Below are positions 56,975 through 64,000 of a stretch of DNA of 64,000 nt, piece after piece. Source of the stretch: Didymella arachidicola (taxonomy: Eukaryota; Ascomycota; Dothideomycetes; Pleosporales; Didymellaceae); assembly GCA_016630955.3 (NCBI GenBank), contig CM049990.2, positions 744,001 through 808,000 of the forward strand, in the 5' to 3' direction. A program made the translations under genes and the position numbers. Position 1 is the first letter of the stretch, and every line of letters begins with the position of its first letter. The notes under the pieces were generated by a model. The model did not search any database. It was not told the DNA's origin and saw nothing but the letters and a program-made list of their open reading frames with translations.

Positions 56975-57019
56975 GGGTGGCTCGTTGACTGAACTGGCTC
57001 GTTGGGTGCGCACGGACTG
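56975..57019. repeat. Element A right terminal inverted repeat (45 bp)
   Basis: Mirror of 53041-53085. TGGCTCGTTG occurs at 56978 and 56995, preserving the 17-bp period. The TA at 57020-57021 is shared with element C. Confidence 0.93.
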
Positions 57020-57021
57020 TA

Positions 57022-57070
57022 CCGTGTCCGTGCGCGTGATGCGCCGATTCGCGTGATGCGCCGAACCACC
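57022..57070. repeat. Element C left terminal inverted repeat (49 bp)
   Basis: Contains the 14-mer GCGTGATGCGCCGA twice, at 57034 and 57051, a 17-bp period. The outer CCGTGCGC is shared with the tip of element A. Confidence 0.92.
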
Positions 57071-57111
57071 AAACCACCTCTATTATCTCAGCTCCACAAC
57101 AACACAACGCA

Positions 57112-58992
57112 ATGGGGTTACAAGAAGCGCTTGCAGAATGTGATACTTTTGCATCTGGAGATGATATTCCGTGGTCTAAAATAGCAGAAAAGCATGGTGT
57201 TGTGCGGTCAACGTTAACGCGCACGTGGAGGGGTGAGACGCGCCCGCATCAAGAGAAGGTTCTTGCACAGCAGAAGCTCACCCAATAACAAGAGGAGGAG
57301 CTTGTGAAGTATATAGAGGAGCTTAATGCTCGTCACATACCTCCTACAAGAGAGATGATCGCCAATTTCGCGTCAGCAGTCGCCCAAGAGCCAGTGAGCG
57401 AGAGCTGGGTTATCCGCTTCATCAACAAGTACTCCATCCATCTCATCTCTCAATACTCGACGGGTATGGACGCCAATCGCCACAACGCCGATTCCTACGC
57501 GAAGTAAGAGCTCTACTTCAACCTATTACAGGGTAAGATTGCTGAGTATAAGGTTAACGCTGAGCACATGTACAATATGGATGAGAAGGGCTTTATGATA
57601 GGCATCACTACTAGGGCAAAACATGTGTTTAGTAGACGTATGTGGGAGAAGGGGGAGGTCAAGGCATCACTTCAAGATGGCAATCGCGCCTGGATTACGC
57701 TGCTGGCGTGTGAGTGTGGTGATGGATCAGCTCTGCCGCCAGGTCTCATCTACGAGTCTGCCAACAGCACCATCCAATCAAGCTGGGTGGAGGAAATACA
57801 GTCAGGAGAACACTCTGTGCTTGTTTCTTCCTCACCTAGTGGCTGGACCAACAACAATATAGGCCTTGCCTGGCTTCAGCAGGTGTTTGATCGCTTCACC
57901 AAGACCAAGGCGCGGAGGAAGTGGCGCCTCCTGATCCTTGACGGCCACGGCTCCCATGTGACGATGAACTTTATTAACTACTGCGATCAGAACAAGATAC
58001 TCCTGGCTATACTTCCTCCTCATTCAACCCATACGTTGCAGCCGCTTGATGTGGTGATGTTCAAGCCTCTGTCAACAGCGTATTCAAATGAGCTCACAAC
58101 ACACCTTCACAACGGCCAAGGACTGTCAGTAATTAAGAAGAGCAACTTCTTCCCCCTGTTCTGGAAGGCTTGGGAGAGTACGTTTACTCAGGGGCTAATA
58201 CTTAAATCCTTTGAGACGACGGGTATATCACCCCTACAGCCCAACGTCATCCTCCGACGCTTTGCTAAGGATACCCCTGAGGCCTCTGACGGCAGCACAA
58301 GCTCTTCTTCAGTCTATTCTGGCAGAGATTGGCTTAAAATTGAGACTCTGCTGCGGAAAGTAGTCAGGGATGAGACCAGTAAGGAGCTGAGGAAGATCAG
58401 CCGCTCGCTCCATCACATCTCAATTCAAAACCAGCTCCTCCACCACGAGAATCAGGGGCTTAGAGAGGTTCTTAAGACTCAAAAGAAGCATAAGAATAAG
58501 AGCAAAGCTCTTCAATTCCAGCCTCGCGAGGACTATCATGGTGGAGCAGAGTTCTACTCTCCTAGCAGAGTAGAGAAAGCACGCACTGATGAGAGGATAA
58601 AGCAACAGAGCCAGAGGGAGGAAGAGCTCCAAAAAGCAGAGATGAAGAAGCTTAGGCACGCTAATAAGCTGTACAATGAGAAGATTGCTCAGGAGAGGCG
58701 TGAACAGCGGGCGAGAGAGAAGGAGGAGCGTGAGCGACTCAGAGCTGAGAAGGCTGAGGAAGCAGCTGAACGCAAAGCTCGAAGAGAGCGTGATAAGCAA
58801 GCTTGCGACGCTCAAAAAGCTGTACAATTGCCCCAAAGAGGCAAATGCAAAGCTTTAATAGCTCCTGCAGCAAAAATACAGAAGAAGCGTCGTACTGTGG
58901 CCGCTGCGCGTGGTGTTGTTGCTGCAGAGCCTCCAGCGGCACCTCGCACCCACACCACGCGCAGCGGCAGAGCAGCAACTCTATATAATTGA
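57112..58992 (+). pseudogene. Element C transposase with two in-frame stops
   Basis: The ATG at 57112 opens the expected DNA-binding domain (SKIAEKHGVVRSTLTRTW), but TAA codons stand at 57286-57288 and 57505-57507 in the same frame. The remainder is open to 58992. The catalytic core is complete: YNMDEKGFM, LLILDGHGSH and HTLQPLDVV, with the C-terminal charged coiled coil and an AARGVVAAE...RSGRAATLYN end as in element A. The first stop is compatible with a CAA to TAA change. A shortened protein from the ATG at 57568 would keep the catalytic domain but lack DNA binding. Confidence 0.87.
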
Positions 58993-59106
58993 ATTGTATG
59001 AGAGAATATTGTCGCATAGGCCTATATAACAGTCCACCAAAAAAAAACTTGTAATACTAGCTATTGTATGTGGCTCTTTAACCTCATTTTTGCAGGTGCC
59101 TATTAA

Positions 59107-59156
59107 GGTGGTTCGGCGCATCACGCGAATCCGCGCATCACGCGCACGGACACGGG
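59107..59156. repeat. Element C right terminal inverted repeat
   Basis: Mirror of 57022-57070 with one mismatch and one additional G before the TA at 59157-59158. Confidence 0.9.
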
Positions 59157-59158
59157 TA

Positions 59159-59198
59159 CAGCGAGCGGGCCACTTTTGCCAAGACCACACCAAAACTC
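59159..59198. repeat. Element D left terminal inverted repeat (40 bp)
   Basis: Perfect inverted match to 60929-60968. Unlike A-C it has no clear 17-bp-period direct repeat; only CCAC recurs, 15 bases apart. Confidence 0.92.
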
Positions 59199-59211
59199 CT
59201 TTCCTACACTA

Positions 59212-60867
59212 ATGCCTCCCCAACAACCACAGTTTAACGCGTCAAAAGAGCGTCAGATCCAGCTTGCGCTTCAAGCTCTTAATTAAGACGCAAAACTCTC
59301 AGTGCGACGCGCTGCAGCTATCTACAGAGTCTCTCGAACTACGCTACACCATCGACGCGCCGGACGACCTTCACGCGTTGATACTATGGCCAACTCACAG
59401 AATCTAACCAGCGCTGAGGAGCAGGTGATTGTTATGCGCATACTTGAGCTAGTCACGCGAGGAGAGTCCCCTCGGCTTACAGTTGTAGCTGATATGGCCA
59501 ATTCTCTGCGAAAAGAGCGCGGTTTGGCCCCTGTTGGCCCAAGGTGGGCCAGCAGGTTTGTTTCGCGTCAGGGGGAGCTCAAAACAGTCTTCAATCGCAA
59601 GTACGACTACAAGCGAGCCCTCTGCGAGGATCCTGAGGTAATCCAGGGCTGGTTTGGCCTAGTAGCCAATATCAAAGCCAAGTATGGTATCCTGGACAAT
59701 GACACGTACAACTTCGACGAGACAGGCTTCATGATGGGCCAGATATCCACTGGAGTCGTTGTTACAGATGCAGAGAAGTCAGGACGAGCAAAGCAGATCC
59801 AGCCAGGCAACCGGGAGTGGGTAACAGTCATTGAGGGCATCAATGCCACAGGATGGGCCATTCCGCCCTACATCATCTTCAGAGCCCGCCAACACCAGTC
59901 CAGCTGGTATAAGGACGACAACCTGCCCCAAGATTGGACTATTGCTATCTCTGAGAACGGCTGGACTACCAACGAGCTTGGTTTTGACTGGTTGAAGCAC
60001 TTTGACAGGCATACAAAGGCGCGCACTCTTGGTACCTTCCGCATGCTGATTATTGACGGTCATGGGAGCCACAACTCTGCAGAATTCACGCAATACTGCA
60101 AGGATCAGAAGATTGTGACCCTATGCATGCCTGCGCACTCGTCGCACCTCCTGCAGCCACTTGACGTGGGTTGTTTTGGCCCTCTGAAGAAGGCGTACGG
60201 AGTTGAGGTCAATGAGCTCATGCGCAACCGGATTAACCACATTACAAAGCAGGAGTTCCTGCAATGCTTCAAAGCGGCTCACAAGAAAGCCATTACCCCT
60301 AGCAACATCCAGGGAGGGTTCCGAGGCGCAGGACTGGTCCCTTTTGACCCAGAACGGGTCATATCAACCCTTGATGTGAAGCTGCGCACTCCATCACCAC
60401 CACTCCCTACAAACAACGAGCCCTGGCAGTCGCAAACCCCAAGCAATACCCTGGAATTTAGGTCGCAATCAACTTCAATTCAAGAGAAGTATCAGAAGCA
60501 GCAGGGCAGCTCACCAGATTCTGTGCTAAGCGCGCTTGAGCACTACGCAAAGGGGGCAGCAATTGTTGCGCACAAGCTAGTATTAGCGCAACAGGAGATA
60601 GCTGAGCTTCGAGCAGCCAATAAAGCCGCCACGCGACGTAAATCGCACAAAAGAAAGCGTATTCAAGCTGAGGGAAGCCTTGCAGTTGAAGAAGGCCAGC
60701 GGTTGACTGCTCTACAGGAGTTTGGCGCGCGTGGTGATGGTAAGAAGGCAAAGAAGCAGGTGCGCGCTGAAGGAGGTGAACTATCCCAACGACGCTGTGG
60801 ACGGTGCGGAGAGGGTGGGCACAACGCGCGAACGTGCAAGAATGCTGTAGAAGAGGTCTCTGAGTAA
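59212..60867 (+). pseudogene. Element D transposase with one in-frame stop
   Basis: The ATG at 59212 opens MPPQQPQFNASKER and the psq-like helix, but codon 25 is TAA (59284-59286), compatible with a CAA to TAA change. The frame is then open to 60867. The core is intact: YNFDETGFM, MLIIDGHGSH and HLLQPLDVG, with a basic coiled coil and a C-terminal CX2CX4HX4C zinc knuckle (CGRCGEGGHNARTC). A single stop so near the start leaves open readthrough, a downstream start, or a sequencing error. Confidence 0.87.
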
Positions 60868-60928
60868 TATTACAGCTTGTTTCACCCTATACAGGGCCAA
60901 AGTGTGGTGTTTTAGGCCATAATAGGGT

Positions 60929-60968
60929 GAGTTTTGGTGTGGTCTTGGCAAAAGTGGCCCGCTCGCTG
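60929..60968. repeat. Element D right terminal inverted repeat (40 bp)
   Basis: Mirror of 59159-59198, ending at the TA of 60969-60970. Confidence 0.92.
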
Positions 60969-60986
60969 TACATCTACGTTAATGCA
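60969..60986. repeat. Right arm of the palindrome that hosts the transposon stack
   Basis: TACATCTACGTTAATGCA is the reverse complement of 53023-53040 with one mismatch. Confidence 0.8.
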
Positions 60987-62338
60987 CTTTTCGCGGAAAG
61001 CTTCAGGACTCTCGGTCGCGCTTGAGATATCAAGTCGACCTTGAACGTGTGACATGAAGCCATCTCCGTCCTATTTCTGACGGCAGTAATCATCTGGCAC
61101 CAAATTTCATCGCAATTGGATGCGTGAGGGTCATCGAACATCAGCGTAAACCAACTGGGACCATTCGGCCAACGTTTCTGACGCCTCGAGATGTATGATT
61201 ATGCGCAAATAGGTATGTGGGCCAATTCCCATGCCTGAGTGCGATTACGACAGGCTTCGTCTCGTTATTGGACCCGAAACGTCGTCTTTGCTGATGGTTT
61301 GACTGGGAGTAACCGCGGCCCCGGAACAGTCGCTGTCTAACGTTGAAGGGTCGCATGTCACATCTGTTGGACTTTTCTCAGGTGAAAAGTGCGTTTCGAC
61401 TAGTACTGTCCCGTTTTGCCGTCAGTAGTGGAGGCAGATTGTATTCGGGCTCCTTGTTTCTGCTGTCTTGCTCCCAAGATGCATCCTAGTGCGCCCTCAC
61501 ATCGCAAACAACCTTGGAAGTCGACTGTTCACCGAATAGGAAGATACAATCATAGTTTGTATGAGAAGCACATGAGACTGAGCAGAAGCTCCCGGTGATA
61601 CATTCATCTGGCGATGTGGCCCTTGCGGGCATGTGAGGGACGCTGTGCAAGTCGTGGTGACGGTGACTGTGGGTGCCGGGTTCACTTCGGCTGCCGATGG
61701 TCACCCACCCCCACCCGCAATCCCATGACCAATGCTGATGCGCGCTAGCTAGCGTGCCAAGGCTTCCCGAGTACAAAAATTTCCACGCCCTCGGCCTCTC
61801 CATCGTTCCTTAGCTCTCTTTGCCTTTTGGCTTAGATCAAGTGTAGTATCTGTTCTTTTTAGTTTAATCGCTAAAACGACCTTACGAGGTCTCAACGATT
61901 ATTCCATTCTTTGGACCCGGTCGACGGCTCCCTGGGCTTGCTCATAGTCGTTGGCACAGTGTCGCCGGTATCACACTACCTCCGGTGTACGCGAACTTTT
62001 CATTGAGACGATTGGCTTGCCAGTTGCTTGAAGAAGAGCTTTTGTTTGTGAGGAGCGCGAGCTCGACGCGTCAAGCTTTTGCGCGCCATGCTGTAATGTG
62101 ATAATGTCCCTGCACCTGATCGTAAGAGAGCTCTTGCGTGATCAAAGTCACTCCATAGTTGCCGGTACTAGGATCTGTAAAGCTTTGCCGTTGTGAAAGG
62201 CTGCCTGTCTGCTGTAGAGTCGTGACGTTGGGAGTAGAAAGAGCTCAAATTTTCGTCGCTGCTGTTTGCACCAAACAACACCAACCTCACCTGTGAAGAC
62301 GCTCTTCTCGCCAGCCCGTACCTCATCCGCACATCACA
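60987..62338. other. Intergenic region upstream of translin
   Basis: About 1.35 kb without a supported gene, transposon end or repeat. The part close to 62338 is the translin promoter and leader. Confidence 0.45.
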
Positions 62339-63352
62339 ATGGCGTCGCAATCAGGCATGGTCGATCCGGCCATCTTCCAGGATCTCCAAGCGCGTGTGGA
62401 CGAGGACACAGCTGTCCGCGATGTTAGAGGTCTCCCCGCAAAATTGCACGTGAACACGCACTCATAGCGCGACAGGAGCTCAAGGACATCATCCAAGCAC
62501 TCGAGAAGCACAGTACGGTACAGAAAACAACTGCCGGGCACGAGCTGACACAAAGCAGACCGTAATGTCTCGTTTGTACTGTCGAGAGCACACTCTACAC
62601 CTGTCGCCAACCGTGAGCACCTATCCAGAGCCCAGATACGCCTCCGCTTACCACCACACAGTCTCTGAAGTCCTGAAGGCAGCAGAGGAGTCTATCAACA
62701 CTGTTGTCGACGATGTAACGAAGCTTTCACAGGCCGCATCAAAGCTGCCCTACTACAAGTTCAATAACATGTGGTCTCGCCAGATGCAAAGCGCTGTATG
62801 TCATTTAGGCTTGATACATCTGTAGAACTGACATCTTAGCAGGTTGAAGGCCTTCTTCTCTGGGGCTGGCTGGGTGGCTACAAGTATGATGGCGGGGAGA
62901 TCAAGGCCGGGCGTCTGCTTACCATCGAGGAGCTGGGCGAAATCCTGAAGAGTATGCACTATCATTGCTTGTTGAAGCCGGAAGCTAACCTACGCAGTCC
63001 CGGTGAACCTGAAGGAGCGAGACGAGTTTCACCTCACACTTGAAGAGTATCTGCAGTCTCTCATCTCGCTCGTGGAAGAGCTGGTGCGCTTCCCTGACTC
63101 CCATTCTATACGCAGGCTCGCTGACAGTGTACTTAGACTCGTCTTGCACGCAACGCGGTCACTCTTGGTGATTACGAGCGTCCACTTCTCATCAACCAAT
63201 TCGTCAAGGACCTCTTTGCTGGCTTCCAGATTCTCAACTTGAAGAACGACAGCTTGCGCCGCCGCGGTGACGGATTGAAGTACAGGGTCAAGGATGTGGA
63301 GGATGTCGTGTATGATCTGTCGTTGAGGAACCTGCTGCCAAAGAAGGAGTAG
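62339..63352 (+). CDS. Translin family RNA/ssDNA-binding protein
   Basis: Predicted 239-residue translin, an octamer-forming nucleic-acid-binding protein that with TRAX forms the C3PO ribonuclease. Seven exons: 62339-62422, 62476-62512, 62559-62612, 62662-62795, 62843-62951, 62998-63083 and 63137-63352; every phase matches. Conserved blocks are FQDLQARVDEDTAVRDELKDI, SFVLSRAHSTP, KLPYYKFNNMWSRQMQSAV, IPVNLKERDEFHLTLEEYLQSL, TRLARNAVTLGDYERPLLI, FVKDLFAGFQILNLKNDSLRRR and the C-terminal GLKYRV, DVEDVVYDLSLR. The high intron number (six in about 1 kb) explains why no long open frame marks the gene. No TRAX gene is in the window. Confidence 0.93.
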
Positions 63353-63716
63353 GCAGTTTGAGAGACGTCCAAAAATCGGTCGCACATGATGCATGACATC
63401 ACAGCATAGCTAGAGTTGCAGACCCTGCTAGATGAAGCACGTTGGAAAATAACGCTTGAGCGATTTCCGCACGACAGTCCTCATGACAAGTTTGCGTATG
63501 TTCTGAAGACCATTGAGGTGCTCGGAGATTGCTCGCGCTAGACGTCAGCGCTGCACGGGCAACACCTCCAAAACTTTGACATCAACACCAAAACAGCAAC
63601 AACACGGCCCGGCGCCAATTCCATTCCTTTATTCGTCTCAGAGCTGCTCCTCCGAGTCATTGAAACTCTCCATCACACTTCGGCGACACAACCGCGTAGT
63701 CCCGTCGTTCAGTACA
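63353..63716. other. Intergenic region between translin and GPI11
   Basis: 364 bases with no gene; the GPI11 promoter is expected here. Confidence 0.45.
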
Positions 63717-64000
63717 ATGGCCAGCGCAACTGGCATCCCCGCTGTGCCAGCACCAAAAGCGCCTGCGACGCCCATCGAACCCCTCAACACCGACGCTGCG
63801 CGGATATACACCCATATACATCCCATTCTTATTCTCTCACTCTACGCGTTCAAGTTCAACGACCTCGTTGCCGATCCCGTCCCAGCGCTCCTGAGCACGT
63901 TGCTCCCCCTCGCCGTTCTGCAAATAGCATATGTAGCCGTATGCCTGCCGCCAACAAGCGGCACAGGCACGCCTGCTCAAATCAAGAAGCAGAAGCTTGG
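63717..64000 (+). CDS. GPI11: GPI-anchor biosynthesis protein Gpi11/PIG-F (5' part)
   Basis: Cut by the window end; the first 94 residues are present and no intron is apparent yet. It is an ER membrane partner of Gpi7 and Gpi13 that helps transfer ethanolamine phosphate to GPI mannose. PIEPLNTDAARIYTHIHPILILSLY, read in parts, and DLVADPVPALLSTLLPLAVLQIAYVAVCLPP match the first two membrane spans of fungal PIG-F proteins, and KKQKLG begins the usual basic loop. The ATG at 63717 has a good context (ACAATGG). Confidence 0.85.
   Translation, partial: MASATGIPAVPAPKAPATPIEPLNTDAARIYTHIHPILILSLYAFKFNDLVADPVPALLSTLLPLAVLQIAYVAVCLPPTSGTGTPAQIKKQKL

Larger units (their letters stand above)
53041..57019 (+). 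mobile_element. Element A: pogo/Fot1-like transposon, interrupted by element B
   Basis: DNA transposon of the IS630-Tc1-mariner superfamily, pogo/Fot1 branch. It has perfect 45-bp terminal inverted repeats (53041-53085 and 56975-57019) and TA on both outer sides (53039-53040 and 57020-57021). Its transposase gene is at 53142-55030. Element B (55108-56941) is inserted in its 3' untranslated part; without B and one TA the element is 2143 bp. Subterminal sequence at 55087-55107 plus 56942-56960 aligns with the equivalent part of element C, which shows the site before insertion. Confidence 0.92.
57022..59156 (+). mobile_element. Element C: pogo/Fot1-like transposon, decayed
   Basis: A 2135-bp element between the TA at 57020-57021 and the TA at 59157-59158. 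The inverted repeats are 49 bp (57022-57070 and 59107-59155, one mismatch) with one extra G at the right tip. It carries a transposase pseudogene related to that of element A, and a subterminal segment near 59050-59088 homologous to the part of A where B inserted. Confidence 0.9.
59159..60968 (+). mobile_element. Element D: pogo-like transposon, one stop
   Basis: An 1810-bp element between the TA at 59157-59158 and the TA at 60969-60970. The inverted repeats are 40 bp and perfect (59159-59198 and 60929-60968). The transposase is related to that of element B. The repeats include TTGCCAAGACCACACC, which also occurs just inside the left end of element B. Confidence 0.92.

Noticed and set aside
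53041..60968. The four elements as one composite transposon
   Set aside because: Each has its own distinct pair of inverted repeats and its own TA flanks; no outer repeat pair encloses all of them other than the short genomic palindrome.
62565..62825. 86-residue frame in the translin region (MSRLYCREH...)
   Set aside because: The translin-conserved residues (SFVLSRAHSTP) lie in a different frame joined by introns, so this frame is a shadow over exon 3 to intron.
1..64000. tRNA, rRNA or CRISPR-like arrays
   Set aside because: No cloverleaf with a TTCGAAT-type T loop, rRNA segment or regularly spaced repeat array was found by eye; a tRNAscan or Infernal run would be decisive.

Overview
The window is nuclear DNA of a filamentous ascomycete (Pezizomycotina). 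Genes are interrupted by many short introns of about 44-80 nt with GT..AG ends. There are Zn2Cys6 fungal transcription factors, a HET-domain gene, and fungal forms of Psd2, Gep4, Dsn1, SmD3 and Gpi11, plus Fot1/pogo-type transposons. A dothideomycete is my guess, but nothing here proves the class. I assembled gene models by hand from splice signals and frame continuity, so exon ends are predictions.

Layout. 0.5-8.7 kb: a TauD-type dioxygenase, an unrecognised multi-exon gene, a Dal5/ACS-type permease and a Zn2Cys6 regulator; this looks like an accessory catabolic cluster. 9.2-16 kb: an Mpv17/PMP22 membrane protein, a Cys-containing hypothetical protein, and a Pro/Gln-rich von Willebrand A protein. 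16.4-22 kb: an MFS sugar transporter divergent from a small P-loop kinase, which converges on a second Zn2Cys6 regulator. 22.6-24.7 kb: a HET-domain gene. 25.6-39.2 kb is a conserved housekeeping block: Dsn1 (kinetochore), Psd2 (phosphatidylserine decarboxylase), Irc6/p34 (clathrin adaptor chaperone), SmD3 (spliceosome), Gep4 (cardiolipin pathway), a SAM methyltransferase and a metaxin/SAM-complex protein. 39.2-44.0 kb holds no supported gene. 44-48.5 kb: a second Cys-containing hypothetical protein, Gpi12 and a small membrane protein. 49.5-53 kb: a membrane-anchored FAD oxidoreductase and an alpha/beta hydrolase.

53.04-60.97 kb is the highlight. Four different pogo/Fot1-like DNA transposons (called A-D here) are packed end to end. 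A, C and D are separated only by single TA dinucleotides. B sits inside A, also between TA dinucleotides, and C preserves the matching empty site. Three of the four terminal inverted repeats contain a direct repeat with an exact 17-bp period. The whole stack sits at the central TA of a 34-bp near-palindrome. B is the only copy with an intact transposase; A, C and D carry stops or a frameshift. The window ends with translin and the start of Gpi11 (PIG-F).

How the genes work together: the two regulator-transporter-enzyme groups (TauD/permease/TF and sugar transporter/kinase/TF) are plausible small catabolic modules. Gpi12 and Gpi11 both belong to GPI-anchor synthesis, and Psd2 supplies the phosphatidylethanolamine used as its ethanolamine-phosphate donor, but they are not clustered. 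Gep4 and the metaxin-like protein are both mitochondrial, about 2 kb apart.
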